A stretch of DNA of 64,000 bases from JASJBU01 sp963797085 (lineage in GTDB: Bacteria; Pseudomonadota; Gammaproteobacteria; Chromatiales; Chromatiaceae), in NCBI GenBank assembly GCA_963797085.1, contig CAWCOA010000004.1, positions 372,001 to 436,000 on the forward strand, given 5' to 3'. Under the pieces are notes generated by a model. It worked only from the letters and a program-made list of their open reading frames with translations. It did not search any database and was not told the origin of the DNA. Both the position numbers and the translations under genes were made by a program. Positions 16,755 through 26,560 of the stretch are shown piece after piece. Every line of letters starts with the position of its first letter. Position 1 is the stretch's first letter.

Positions 16755-19700
16755 ATGAAAATAATTCCTAAATTAATCAGCACCTTACTTATTGGCCTTC
16801 TTATTTCAGCCTGCGGTGGAAATTCCAATGATGATACGCTTAACACTGATACAGGTAATAAGTTGACGATCAGTGGAAGCGTTGGTGACGGACCCATCGT
16901 CGGAGCTGCAATCAGCGTTAAGAATAGCCAGGGATCAATTATCGCGACTGCCATCAGCGATGAACAAGCAAAGTACCAGTTAACGGTTGATGTTCAAGAA
17001 GAAGAATTCCCTCTCTTGCTAGAGGCTACTAATGGGGTAGATCTGGTTACCGGCACAATCCCGGATTTTTTGCTTCTCTCTGTAGTGCCCAATGGCCGAA
17101 TAAACCATGCCAACCTTAATCCACATTCGACATTAATCGTGAAAACGGCAAAATTAATGCCTGAAGGCCTGAACGAAATCAATCTTCAGCAGGCAAAGAT
17201 TGCCGTCACGACCAAACTCAATTTTGGTTTAAACATTGAACTGGTCGATGACCCTTTGACTACGCCCATTGATGAAACTAATGTCGTCACAATCACCTAC
17301 TCCAGTGAAGCACTGGCAGAAATGTTGCGTCGCACCAGCCAAGTCATCGGTAATGGGAGTAACGAAGATAAAATCATCGAATCTCTTGCCTCCGACCTGA
17401 TGGATGGGGCTCTGGATGGGATAGGCGCTGATGGCACGGATCCACGCCATACAGCAGTTTCTCAAATAGTCGGCTTACAAGTATTGATTGAGGCCATGCA
17501 GCATGATCTGCATGTCAACGGAGTAACGGCAGATGATGCATTGACCGCTGCCATCAATTCAATTATTGAAGCCAGCAGCAAGCGTTACTCAAAATATAGC
17601 AACACCAAGATAAACAGATTGATGTTGCGCCAAGCTAGAAGTGCTCTGGCTGCCATTCAGGAAATAGACCCAAGTGTCACACTTGTCGATCTCAAAAAAG
17701 TACTGACAAATCTGGGGGAAGAAGCAACCACTGAAGAAATGATTGCTGCCCTAGCCGAGTACAGCCTTGATTTGTCAATAGCCAGTTCTCTCGACAACAG
17801 CATCAGTGAAACCGTCACTAGTTCAGACGAGGAAATCAATGCCATCAATGACGCCGCAAATGCCTATAAAGACGACGATGACGACGATGATGATGATGAT
17901 GAAAACCCGACACCTACTCCGGAACCCGGCGCACCTGCCTTGACAACTGCCTTACTAACCGGAACATCCGTTGAATTGGCCTGGACTCAGAATAATGCTA
18001 TTCCTGAAGGCGGTTACGACATTTTGATAGACGGCGTCGATACCAACTCACAGTACCGGACAATACTTCTCTCAAGTACAATTCCAGGCCTTGATAGCAC
18101 AGTTTCACACTGCTTTGCTATTCAGGCTCGTTATACGGACAGCAATCTTTTCTTGGTTTCGAATGAGCGCTGCACTGACGCAGTCACACCAGTCAATACT
18201 GCTCCGACCATTAATGGTTCGCCCACTCTTAGCGTAGCGGAAGGCAGCCGGTATTCGTTTACGCCCGCGGCCAGTGACCCTGACGGCGACAGCCTGAGTT
18301 TCAGCATTGTCAATCTGCCAGACTGGGCCAGCTTCAGTAATAACAACGGGACAATAACCGGAACACCAGGATTTAATGATGCTGGTGTATACCCTGACAT
18401 TACTATTACTGTCAGCGACGGCTCAGCCTCAGCTAAGCTCGACTCATTCAGCATCACAGTAACCAATACAGAGGAAAACCCGACACCCATTCCTGAACCT
18501 GGTGCACCGGCCTTGACGAGTGCCCTATTAGCCGGAACATCCGTTGAATTGACCTGGACCCAGAATAATTCTATCCCTGAAGGCGGTTACGACATTTTGA
18601 TAGACGGCGTCGATACCAACAATACGTACCGGACAAAACTTCTCTCAAACACAATTCCAGGCCTTGATACCACAGTTTCACACTGCTTTGCTATTCAGGC
18701 ACGTTATACGGACAATAATCTTTTCTTGGTTTCGAATGAGCGCTGCACGGACGCAGTCACACCAGTCAATACGGCTCCGACCATTAATGGTTCGCCCACT
18801 CCCAGCGTTGCGGAAGGCAGCCGTTATTCGTTTACACCTGCAGCCAATGATTCAGACGGCGACTCCCTGAGATTCAGCATTGCCAATCGGCCAGACTGGG
18901 CCAGTTTCAGTTCCACTACCGGAACCCTGTCCGGCTCCCCGGGTTTCGACGATGCCAATACCTATAGCAATATCGTGATCAGTGTCTCCGACGGCAGCAC
19001 TTCTGCCTCGTTGAACGCCTTCAGCATCACCGTCACTGAAACCAATCAGACCCCAACCATCAGTGGATCTCCCGCTACCAGTGTATCGGAAGACAGCCGT
19101 TATTCGTTTACACCTGCAGCCAATGATTCAGACGGCGACTCCCTGAGATTCAGCATTGCCAATCGTCCAGACTGGGCTAGTTTCAGTTCCACTACCGGAA
19201 CACTGTCCGGCTCCCCGAGTTTCGACGATGCCAATACCTATAGCAATATCGTGATCAGTGTCTCCGACGGTAGCACTTCAGCCTCGTTGAGCGCCTTTAG
19301 TATCACCGTCACTGAAACCAATCGACCACCAACCATCAGTGGAATTCCAGCCAGTAGCATTACAGTGGGTGAGATGTACGCTTTTCTCCCCGTTGCAAGC
19401 GATCCGGACGGTGACGATCTCAGTTTCGATGTAATCAATCTGCCTGGTTGGGCAAACTTTAATACCAGATCAGGCGCCATTACCGGCTCTCCGGACTCTT
19501 CGGATGCCGGCCTCTATGAGGATATCATTGTATCTGTATCGGATGGCTCAACTGAGACCGCCCTCAATACCATTAGCATCATGGTGGATGCAGCCCCGGC
19601 CACAACGGGTTCAGCCACACTGAGCTGGACGATTCCAACCAGCCGAACCGATGGATCCCCACTCTCACTCAGTGAAATCGATGGCTACCGCATCTACATG

Positions 19701-19871
19701 GGACCAAACGAAGATGAGCTAGTCATGATTGTCGATCTCAACGAGGGCTCTGCAACGAGCCATACATTGGTCGACCTGGCAAGCGGGACCTATGTCTTTA
19801 CCGTTACCACATACGACACCGAGGGCAACGAAAGCAACTTCTCTAACCAGGCAACTAAGACAATTATGTAA
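16755..19871 (+). CDS. Large modular lipoprotein with repeated putative-Ig and Fn3-like domains
   Basis: This protein has about 1038 residues. The lipoprotein signal (MKIIPKLISTLLIGLLISAC, lipobox ISAC) is followed by a helical region to about residue 370. Then come ten consecutive aspartates (about 373-382) and an alternating array: Fn3-like, putative-Ig (He_PIG-type), Fn3-like, then three putative-Ig domains, and a final Fn3 domain (about 951-1038). The Ig-type units share SRYSFTPAA, DGDSL, PDWASF, GTxxGxPxF and ISVSDGS. Such proteins are surface or extracellular adhesin-like or matrix proteins; calcium binding by DPDGD motifs is plausible. Start 16755 is chosen so that the signal sequence is N-terminal. 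The array contains recent tandem duplications. Confidence 0.85.
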   Translation: MKIIPKLISTLLIGLLISACGGNSNDDTLNTDTGNKLTISGSVGDGPIVGAAISVKNSQGSIIATAISDEQAKYQLTVDVQEEEFPLLLEATNGVDLVTGTIPDFLLLSVVPNGRINHANLNPHSTLIVKTAKLMPEGLNEINLQQAKIAVTTKLNFGLNIELVDDPLTTPIDETNVVTITYSSEALAEMLRRTSQVIGNGSNEDKIIESLASDLMDGALDGIGADGTDPRHTAVSQIVGLQVLIEAMQHDLHVNGVTADDALTAAINSIIEASSKRYSKYSNTKINRLMLRQARSALAAIQEIDPSVTLVDLKKVLTNLGEEATTEEMIAALAEYSLDLSIASSLDNSISETVTSSDEEINAINDAANAYKDDDDDDDDDDENPTPTPEPGAPALTTALLTGTSVELAWTQNNAIPEGGYDILIDGVDTNSQYRTILLSSTIPGLDSTVSHCFAIQARYTDSNLFLVSNERCTDAVTPVNTAPTINGSPTLSVAEGSRYSFTPAASDPDGDSLSFSIVNLPDWASFSNNNGTITGTPGFNDAGVYPDITITVSDGSASAKLDSFSITVTNTEENPTPIPEPGAPALTSALLAGTSVELTWTQNNSIPEGGYDILIDGVDTNNTYRTKLLSNTIPGLDTTVSHCFAIQARYTDNNLFLVSNERCTDAVTPVNTAPTINGSPTPSVAEGSRYSFTPAANDSDGDSLRFSIANRPDWASFSSTTGTLSGSPGFDDANTYSNIVISVSDGSTSASLNAFSITVTETNQTPTISGSPATSVSEDSRYSFTPAANDSDGDSLRFSIANRPDWASFSSTTGTLSGSPSFDDANTYSNIVISVSDGSTSASLSAFSITVTETNRPPTISGIPASSITVGEMYAFLPVASDPDGDDLSFDVINLPGWANFNTRSGAITGSPDSSDAGLYEDIIVSVSDGSTETALNTISIMVDAAPATTGSATLSWTIPTSRTDGSPLSLSEIDGYRIYMGPNEDELVMIVDLNEGSATSHTLVDLASGTYVFTVTTYDTEGNESNFSNQATKTIM
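17901..19046 (+). repeat. Tandem 573-bp coding duplication (Fn3-like plus Ig-like unit)
   Basis: The segment starting GAAAACCCGACACC at 17901 recurs at 18474, a spacing of 573 bases (191 codons). The Fn3-like halves are nearly identical. Only scattered substitutions separate the copies, and frame is preserved. Confidence 0.85.
18791..19342 (+). repeat. Tandem 276-bp coding duplication (Ig-like domain)
   Basis: Two adjacent copies, 18791-19066 and 19067-19342, are offset by exactly 276 bases (92 codons). They encode almost identical domains through long identical stretches. The low divergence suggests recent unequal recombination or ongoing gene conversion. Confidence 0.88.
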
Positions 19872-19881
19872 CAACGCATTA

Positions 19882-19904
19882 GTTCGGGGCCTTACGCCCC
19901 GAAC
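19882..19904 (+). terminator. Hairpin terminator-like element after the modular lipoprotein gene
   Basis: A perfect nine-bp stem GTTCGGGGC / GCCCCGAAC with loop CTTAC lies 11 bases after the stop. No T-tract follows, so it may end transcription inefficiently or stabilise the 3' end. Confidence 0.55.
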
Positions 19905-19988
19905 GATGTGTCCCCTTGCTATTCCGCCGACATACCGCATAATTATTTTATCGAGTTATCTGATTGTCTTGATGGAGTAGCACCGCAA

Positions 19989-20435
19989 ATGAAATTACAT
20001 CTCATTTTCTTTGGCCTCGTAATCTATATTGCGTGCGTGCAAGCACAAACCTATCGCTGGATTGATGCTAACGGCGTCGTCAGTTACTCACAAACACCCC
20101 CTCCTTCTATCGAAGCGGAAAGCTTGAGCTTGCCATCCCAATCTCAATCTGACAGCAAAGCAGCGACGAAAAAGCTGGATGCCCTTCGTCAAAAGTTGGC
20201 AGACCAGAGAGAAGATCGACAATTGGCCAAGGAAACGGCAGAAAAAGCTGAGCAAGTGAAATCCACGCGCCAGAGTAACTGTGCATCCGCCCGTTCGAAT
20301 TTACGTAAAATCGAAGGACTGGGAACCCGTCTGCTCAAGACCTCTGATGGAGAATACCTACGCCTGACTCAGGAGGAGCGTGAAAAACGGATTCAAGCCG
20401 CTAAAGAACAGATCAAAAACAACTGCTCGCACTAG
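19989..20435 (+). CDS. DUF4124 domain secreted protein
   Basis: This protein has 148 residues, with a signal peptide ending near CVQA. The mature N-terminus TYRWIDANGVVSYSQTPPP is the DUF4124 signature, a small domain common in gammaproteobacterial periplasmic proteins and of unknown function. A long charged coiled-coil-like helix follows (about residues 50-100), then a conserved region with two cysteines (SNCASAR and a C-terminal NNCSH) that may pair. ATG 19989 puts the signal peptide at the N-terminus; an earlier start at 19908 does not. A tautomerase gene follows 18 bases later and is probably in the same transcript. Confidence 0.82.
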   Translation: MKLHLIFFGLVIYIACVQAQTYRWIDANGVVSYSQTPPPSIEAESLSLPSQSQSDSKAATKKLDALRQKLADQREDRQLAKETAEKAEQVKSTRQSNCASARSNLRKIEGLGTRLLKTSDGEYLRLTQEEREKRIQAAKEQIKNNCSH

Positions 20436-20453
20436 TAAAGTTGGGAGAACTTT

Positions 20454-20798
20454 ATGCCGGTTCTAAAGATTCAGACTAATACCGTACTCAAAGAGGCAGC
20501 TCGTTCGGAATTCTTGAACAGAGCCTCAGCGACAGTGGCTTCGATGCTCGGTAAACCCGAGCAGTATGTCATGATCATACTGGAACATAATCCTGATATG
20601 CGCTTCTCCGGCAGCAACGAAGCACTTGCCTATCTTGAATTAAAAAGCATTGGCTTGCCCAGCAACAGAACCGGCGAGTTCTCTGAAAATTTAAGCAAAC
20701 TGGTCAGCGATCACATGGCTATTCCAGCAGAGCGTATCTACATTGAGTTTGCCGATGCCCAACGCCATCTGTGGGGCTGGAATGGAGGCACCTTTTAG
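20454..20798 (+). CDS. MIF-like / phenylpyruvate tautomerase family protein
   Basis: This 114-residue protein is homologous to macrophage migration inhibitory factor. It begins MPVLKIQTN, so the catalytic Pro2 is available after removal of Met. FLNRASATVASMLGKPEQYV and the central LEHNPDMRFSGSNEALAY match the family. These trimers tautomerise phenylpyruvate and related enol/keto acids; the physiological substrate in bacteria is generally unknown. The ribosome site GGGAG is well placed. It follows the DUF4124 gene by 18 bases. Confidence 0.9.
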   Translation: MPVLKIQTNTVLKEAARSEFLNRASATVASMLGKPEQYVMIILEHNPDMRFSGSNEALAYLELKSIGLPSNRTGEFSENLSKLVSDHMAIPAERIYIEFADAQRHLWGWNGGTF

Positions 20799-20995
20799 CC
20801 ATCCACTGAATAATCAGGCGATTTGATAGCTTTAATAAAGCTTCGATTTCACAACAAGGGTCGATAATCCGCCCCGTCGACCGCCATAATCAGACAGCAT
20901 CTCCTCTGCTACCATTGCTTGAACAACAATTTAGGTGGCCCGCACACTAACGCTGAGCTAGAATTCCGGCTTTTCACCAGAGTGGACCGATTGCC

Positions 20996-22735
20996 ATGCG
21001 CACCTCCCAATTCCCACTGAACACCGTTAAGGAAACACCGGCAGATGCGGAAATCGCCAGTCATAAGCTGATGCTGCGGGCTGGTATGATCCGCAAGCTG
21101 GCGGCTGGCCTGTATTCCTGGTTACCGCTGGGCCTGCGGGTGTTACGCAAGGTAGAAAACATCGTGCGTGAGGAAATGGACCGCGCAGGCGCCCTCGAGG
21201 TCCTGATGCCTACGGTACAGCCGAGTGAACTCTGGCAGGAATCCGGACGCTGGGAGCAGTATGGACCAGAACTGCTGCGGTTCCATGACCGGCACCAGCG
21301 GGAATTCTGCTACGGCCCCACCCACGAAGAGATCATCACTGAACTGGCACGCAACGAATTGCGCAGCTACAAGCAGCTGCCTATCAACTTCTACCAGATT
21401 CAGAGCAAATTCCGTGACGAGATCAGACCCCGCTTCGGTGTCATGCGCGCCCGGGAATTCATTATGAAAGATGCCTACTCCTTTCATACCGACGGCGACT
21501 CTCTGCAAGATACTTATGAGCTGATGCACGCAACCTACTCCCGCATCTTCAGCCGCTGCGGGCTCGACTTCCGCCCAGTGGCGGCCGATACAGGCAGCAT
21601 CGGCGGCAACGCTTCCCATGAATTTCATGTACTCGCAGACTCCGGCGAGGATGCCATTGCCTTCTCAACCGAGAGTGATTATGCCGCCAATGTGGAGCTG
21701 GCTGAGGCCGTTGCACCGGCAGCAGATCGCGCTGCTCCCGGCCATGAGATGGAACTGGTTGAGACCCCCAATGCAAAGACCATCCAGGAGTTGGTGGAGC
21801 AGTTCAACCAGCCTATCGAGCGCACCGTCAAGACCCTGGTCGTAGCAGCTTCGGATGAGACCGACGCCGAGCTGATCGCCCTGCTGGTGCGCGGAGATCA
21901 TGAGCTGAATGAGTTCAAGGCAGAGAAACTGCCCGAGGTCGCCTGCCCACTGCGTTTCGCTACTGATGAAGAGATCCATAATGCGATCGGCGCCGGTCCC
22001 GGCTCCCTTGGCCCGCTGAATCTGCCAATCCCATTCATTGTCGACCGGAGCGTGGCCAAGTGCGCAGACTTCAGCGCCGGTGCCAATATCGACGGAAAGC
22101 ACTATTTCGGCATCAACTGGGGACGTGACCTACCGGAGCTGGAGCCGGGGCAGGTGGCCGATCTGCGCAATGCGCTGGAGGGTGACCCCAGTCCCGACGG
22201 CAAGGGGACGCTCACCATCGCTCGAGGCATCGAGGTGGGCCATATTTTCCAGCTGGGGAAAAAATACAGCGCAGCGATGAACGCCAAGGTTCTGGATGAG
22301 AATGGCAAGGCGATCACTATGACCATGGGCTGTTACGGTATTGGCGTATCCCGCGTGGTCGCCGCAGCGATCGAACAACACCATGATAAGCATGGAATTA
22401 TCTGGCCAGCCGCCCTCGCGCCTTTCCAGATCGCCATCTGCCCGATGAAGATGGCCAAGTCCCAACGAGTGAAAACGGCGGTGGAAACCCTTTACCAAGA
22501 ATTGGTTGCGGCCGGTATCGATGTATTGCTGGATGACCGGGACGTACGTCCGGGCTTCATGTTCGCCGACATGGAATTGATCGGCATTCCTCATCGCATC
22601 GTAGTTGGCGAGCGCTCATTGGATGAGGGCCAGGTGGAATATCGGGGCAGAACGGATACTGAAAACAGCTTCATTCCGGTTGATCAAGTTAGCCTGAAAC
22701 TCAAAGAACTGTTGGTTGAAACCGCACCAGCCTGA
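20996..22735 (+). CDS. proS: Prolyl-tRNA synthetase (bacterial type)
   Basis: This 579-residue class II synthetase charges tRNA-Pro. Motif 2 lies around TEL...KFRDEIRPRFGVMRAREF, and GPTHEEIITEL is characteristic. Between about residues 225 and 385 lies the INS editing domain, which removes alanine mischarged on tRNA-Pro; the family ...GPGSLGP segment is present. Motif 3 is GCYGIGVSRVVAA, and the anticodon-binding domain ends the protein. Length is normal. It is flanked by about 200 bases upstream; fabA follows after 86 bases. Confidence 0.97.
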   Translation: MRTSQFPLNTVKETPADAEIASHKLMLRAGMIRKLAAGLYSWLPLGLRVLRKVENIVREEMDRAGALEVLMPTVQPSELWQESGRWEQYGPELLRFHDRHQREFCYGPTHEEIITELARNELRSYKQLPINFYQIQSKFRDEIRPRFGVMRAREFIMKDAYSFHTDGDSLQDTYELMHATYSRIFSRCGLDFRPVAADTGSIGGNASHEFHVLADSGEDAIAFSTESDYAANVELAEAVAPAADRAAPGHEMELVETPNAKTIQELVEQFNQPIERTVKTLVVAASDETDAELIALLVRGDHELNEFKAEKLPEVACPLRFATDEEIHNAIGAGPGSLGPLNLPIPFIVDRSVAKCADFSAGANIDGKHYFGINWGRDLPELEPGQVADLRNALEGDPSPDGKGTLTIARGIEVGHIFQLGKKYSAAMNAKVLDENGKAITMTMGCYGIGVSRVVAAAIEQHHDKHGIIWPAALAPFQIAICPMKMAKSQRVKTAVETLYQELVAAGIDVLLDDRDVRPGFMFADMELIGIPHRIVVGERSLDEGQVEYRGRTDTENSFIPVDQVSLKLKELLVETAPA

Positions 22736-22821
22736 TTTGACACTTTCCCCCTAAGCGAGGAAACTAGCCGGCCTTTTCAAGCCTATACTGGCTCCTTACC
22801 CGACTATGAGAATGTGCAGTG

Positions 22822-23337
22822 ATGACCAGACAAACCTCTTTCAGTCGTGATGAACTCCTGAGTTGCGGACGGGGTGAGATGTTTGGCCCTGGCAACGCCC
22901 AGCTGCCGACCCCAAACATGCTAATGATGGATCGCATCGTCAAGATTGCTGATCAGGGCGGTGAGTTTGGCAAAGGCGAAATCCTCGCCGAGTTGGACAT
23001 CAAGAATGACCTGTGGTTTTTCAACTGCCACTTTCCTGGCGACCCCGTCATGCCTGGCTGCCTAGGATTGGATGCAATGTGGCAGCTGGTGGGCTTCTTT
23101 CTCGCCTGGGTCGGTAATCCGGGCCATGGCCGAGCCCTTGGTGTCGGCGAAGTGAAGTTTACCGGCCAGGTACTCCCCAGCGCAGAAAAAGTTACCTACC
23201 ATATCGATATGAAGCGGGTCATCAGCCGCAAGCTGGTCCTTGGCGTCGCTGATGGCGTGATGAAGGTCGACGGCCGTGAAATCTATACCGCCAAGGACCT
23301 CAGGGTCGGGCTATTCATCTCAACAGATAACTTCTAG
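22822..23337 (+). CDS. fabA: 3-hydroxydecanoyl-ACP dehydratase/isomerase
   Basis: This 171-residue hot-dog-fold enzyme dehydrates 3-hydroxydecanoyl-ACP and isomerises the product, the branch point to unsaturated fatty acids in gammaproteobacteria. The catalytic His70 (FNCHFPGDPVMPG) and Asp84 (CLGLDAMWQLVGF) are at the E. coli positions. ATG 22822 is chosen over the preceding GTG. No fabB lies next to it, unlike in Pseudomonas, so the partner ketoacyl synthase must be elsewhere. Confidence 0.97.
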   Translation: MTRQTSFSRDELLSCGRGEMFGPGNAQLPTPNMLMMDRIVKIADQGGEFGKGEILAELDIKNDLWFFNCHFPGDPVMPGCLGLDAMWQLVGFFLAWVGNPGHGRALGVGEVKFTGQVLPSAEKVTYHIDMKRVISRKLVLGVADGVMKVDGREIYTAKDLRVGLFISTDNF

Positions 23338-23454
23338 ACCAACTGCCCGGGTACAATGAGTCATCACAAGCTCCTTGAATTCATACTGAGTTAAAGACTG
23401 CCTTCAGCAAGCTAACTCACAAAATCCAGTCAACTGCTATCCTCCATCCAGCCC

Positions 23455-25425
23455 ATGCAAAGTCTCTGGAACGACGCCGCAGCCGCAGCATGCACCGATG
23501 ACCTCTCACTACGGGTCTACAGCTCCCGCCTGCTGGGTAGCGACCCCTCCCTGGTGCTGCACGGCGGCGGCAATACATCAGTCAAACTCCGCCAGCCCGA
23601 CCTGTTTGGACAAGAGGAAGAAATCCTCTACGTAAAAGGTAGCGGCTGGGACCTGGCAAGCATTGAAGCGGAAGGCTTCACTCCGGTGCGCATGGCGCAT
23701 TTGTTGAAACTGGCCAGCCTGGACCGGCTGACTGATATGGAGATGGTCAATCAGCTGCAGACCCAGCAAACTATTGCTTCCGCGCCCACAGCCTCGGTTG
23801 AAGCAATCCTGCACGCGGTTCTGCCATATAAATATGTCGACCACACCCATGCGGATGCGTTGATTGCAATCACCAACACGCCAGAGGCCGAAGCGCGAAT
23901 CCGTGAAATCTATGTAGATGACCTGGTGATCATCCCCTATGTAATGCCTGGCTTCGATCTGGCCCGCCAGGTTGCTGAACGATTTCCCCGCGAAGCCCAC
24001 AGCGGAACCCTGGGCATGGTTTTGATGAATCACGGGTTGTTCTCTATCGGCGCGAATGCCAAAGAATCCTACGAACGCATGATCGAACTGGTTTCGCGGG
24101 CTGAACAGTATCTCAAGTCACAGGGCGCCTGGGAACTGCCTGTGGCAGACAGCGCAGCAACCGAGCTGGACGCGAGCCCACTCCCGGCATTGCGCAGGGA
24201 GCTCTCCGCAACGCTAGGCAATCCGGTTATTCTGCGGAGTAATCGGGATGCATCGACTATGGCCTTTTGTCAACGACCAGACCTGCCAGTTATTACCGGT
24301 CAGGGACCAGCAACTCCAGATCATGTGATCCGCACCAAGCGATTACCGTTGCTGGGGCGTGATCTGCCGGGCTATATAACAGCCTACCGGGGCTACTTCG
24401 AAAGAAATGCACCTCAAGCGAGGAATCCGGTACAGATGCTCGATCCGGCCCCCAGGGTCATCCTCGACCCGGAACTGGGCATGCTCACTCTGGGCAGTAG
24501 CACCAAGGATGCTGATATCGTGGCGGATATCTACCGGCATACACTGAAGATCATCCAACAGGCAGATCGTTTGGGAGGCTGGCGGGCACTACCGGAGAAA
24601 GACATATTCGATGTGGAGTACTGGGAGCTGGAACAGGCCAAACTGCGTCGACAGGGGAAGACGCCCAGCTTCCAAGGTGAGGTGGCGCTGATTACCGGCG
24701 CCGCATCAGGCATTGGCAGGGCCTGCGTGGAGGCCATGCTGAAGCGTGGAGCAGCCGTCATTGGTCTCGATCTCAAACCGGAAATCAAAAACCTCTTCGA
24801 TAATCCGGGTTATCTGGGGATGGTCTGTGACATTACCGATCCCCAGGCCCTGAGCCAAGCCTTGGAGAAAAGTATTCTCAACTTCGGTGGACTCGACATG
24901 TTGATTCTGAATGCCGGCATCTTCCCCGGCGGTTGCGCGGTCTCTGAACTAACCGACAGCGCATGGCAGCAGGTCATGCAGGTGAATCTGGACGCCAATC
25001 TGCGCCTGTTGCGGGAGTCTCACCCGTTACTCAGACAGGCCCCAAACAAAGGCAGGGTCGTGGTAATCGGCTCAAAGAATGTGCCTGCCCCAGGCGTCGG
25101 AGCCGCCGCCTATTCAGCCTCCAAGGCGGCCCTCAACCAACTGGCGAGAATCGTTGCCCTTGAATGGGCGGCGGATGGCATCCGCATCAACAGCCTGCAT
25201 CCGGACGCCGTGTTCGACACTGGCCTCTGGAGCGAAACGGTGCTCAAGAAACGTGCCGAGCATTATGGAATGAGTATCCAGGCTTATAAGACCCGCAATC
25301 TGCTGAAGACCGAAATCCACAGTGGTGACGTTGCTGAGCTTGCCGTTGAACTCTGTGGGCCGCTTTTCAGTAAAACAACAGGCGCTCAGATCCCAGTAGA
25401 CGGAGGTAATGACCGGGTTATCTGA
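23455..25425 (+). CDS. Bifunctional class II aldolase / short-chain dehydrogenase fusion
   Basis: This protein has 656 residues. The N-terminal half (to about 400) is a class II aldolase/adducin-type domain with LHGGGNTSVK and the metal histidines in YVDHTHADAL. The C-terminal half is an NAD(P) short-chain dehydrogenase: glycine motif ALITGAASGIGRACVEAM near 410-430, NAG motif LILNAGIF, and active-site YSASKAALNQL. Relatives (RhaD-SDR type) act on rhamnulose-1-phosphate or other sugar phosphates and lactaldehyde, but many environmental members have unknown substrates. No sugar kinase or isomerase gene is nearby, so I do not assign a pathway. Its stop lies 5 bases from the convergent oxyR stop. 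Confidence 0.9.
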   Translation: MQSLWNDAAAAACTDDLSLRVYSSRLLGSDPSLVLHGGGNTSVKLRQPDLFGQEEEILYVKGSGWDLASIEAEGFTPVRMAHLLKLASLDRLTDMEMVNQLQTQQTIASAPTASVEAILHAVLPYKYVDHTHADALIAITNTPEAEARIREIYVDDLVIIPYVMPGFDLARQVAERFPREAHSGTLGMVLMNHGLFSIGANAKESYERMIELVSRAEQYLKSQGAWELPVADSAATELDASPLPALRRELSATLGNPVILRSNRDASTMAFCQRPDLPVITGQGPATPDHVIRTKRLPLLGRDLPGYITAYRGYFERNAPQARNPVQMLDPAPRVILDPELGMLTLGSSTKDADIVADIYRHTLKIIQQADRLGGWRALPEKDIFDVEYWELEQAKLRRQGKTPSFQGEVALITGAASGIGRACVEAMLKRGAAVIGLDLKPEIKNLFDNPGYLGMVCDITDPQALSQALEKSILNFGGLDMLILNAGIFPGGCAVSELTDSAWQQVMQVNLDANLRLLRESHPLLRQAPNKGRVVVIGSKNVPAPGVGAAAYSASKAALNQLARIVALEWAADGIRINSLHPDAVFDTGLWSETVLKKRAEHYGMSIQAYKTRNLLKTEIHSGDVAELAVELCGPLFSKTTGAQIPVDGGNDRVI

Positions 25426-25430
25426 TGCGC

Positions 25431-26372
25431 TTAAGCGAGGCTGGCTTCATCCACCAGAGAGACACCTCCCGAAACAGACCTGCAGATCGATTTCCAGAGC
25501 AAATCTATCGCATCCGGTCGCGGGAAGCTGCGACGCCAAGCCAGCGCGATTCGTCGCGTCGGTATTTCGCCGCTAAAGGGTCTACTGGTCAACATGCCCT
25601 CAGGTATCTGATGACTGTCTGAGGCAGTATCCGGCAGAACAGTGATGCCGATCCCGCTCGCTACCATACAGCGAATAGTCTCCAGCGAGCAGCCTTCCAG
25701 GTTGCGTTGCAGACTCTCTTCACGGGCATTCCCTTGTAGACAACCAGGACAAATCTCCAATATCTGATCACGCAAGCAGTGCCCCTCCCCCAACAACAGG
25801 ACATTCTCACCCTGTAGTTGCCGAGGTGAGATCGACGCCTCCTGGATCAATGAGTGATTTGCCGGAAGCAGCACCGAGAAGGGCTCATCATAGAGGGGTC
25901 TGGTCTGAATACCTGGTTCATCGTAAGGCAATGAAATGATGATTGCATCATGTTCACCGTGTTTCAGCTGCTCGGTCAAAACTGCGGTAAAGTGTTCCCT
26001 GATCACTAATGGCATTTGACTCGCCTGCCGACGGAGCTCGGAGACGAGACTAGGAAACAGATAAGGGCCCACTGTATAGATAGCGCCAACTCTCAATGGG
26101 CCAAGCAGCTGGTCCTTGCTTTGCGAGGCCAGTTGGCGAATCCTGCCGGCCTCTTCGAGCACCCGATGGGCCTGGGAAATAATCGGTTCCCCCGCCGGGG
26201 TGACACTCACCTCTCCCGGACCTCGCTCGAACAAAACCACACCCAGTTCCTGCTCCAGTTTTTTCACCGCCACCGACAAGGTTGGTTGGCTGACATAGCA
26301 GGTCTCAGCCGCACGTCCAAAGTGACGTTCCCTGGCCACAGCGACAATATATCTGAGTTCGTTGAGAGTCAT
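25431..26372 (-). CDS. oxyR: LysR-type hydrogen-peroxide regulator OxyR
   Basis: This 313-residue regulator has an N-terminal winged helix (residues 1-60: NELRYIVAVARERHFGRAAE) and a C-terminal redox domain. The sensing cysteines fall exactly at Cys199 and Cys208 (GHCLRDQILEIC), the positions that form the activating disulfide in E. coli OxyR. It should switch on peroxide-defence genes. The start at 26372 (MTLNELRYIV) is the family start; the upstream frame to 26414 is not conserved. No catalase or peroxiredoxin gene is adjacent. It is divergent from cpdA by 188 bases. Confidence 0.95.
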   Translation of the reverse strand: MTLNELRYIVAVARERHFGRAAETCYVSQPTLSVAVKKLEQELGVVLFERGPGEVSVTPAGEPIISQAHRVLEEAGRIRQLASQSKDQLLGPLRVGAIYTVGPYLFPSLVSELRRQASQMPLVIREHFTAVLTEQLKHGEHDAIIISLPYDEPGIQTRPLYDEPFSVLLPANHSLIQEASISPRQLQGENVLLLGEGHCLRDQILEICPGCLQGNAREESLQRNLEGCSLETIRCMVASGIGITVLPDTASDSHQIPEGMLTSRPFSGEIPTRRIALAWRRSFPRPDAIDLLWKSICRSVSGGVSLVDEASLA

Positions 26373-26560
26373 ATTAGTCAGTTTAGTCTTATCGATAGAA
26401 AAAACTAATCGCAATTAACACACGTTTACTCCAACTAAAATGACTTGAATTTGTGCAATAATTCATACATTAACAGATCAGATAGTGAAAAAGGCGCGGC
26501 TCGATTGCCCCTTGGACAAGAACTGAACTACTATAATCTGCATAAAATTGATTTGGAGAC

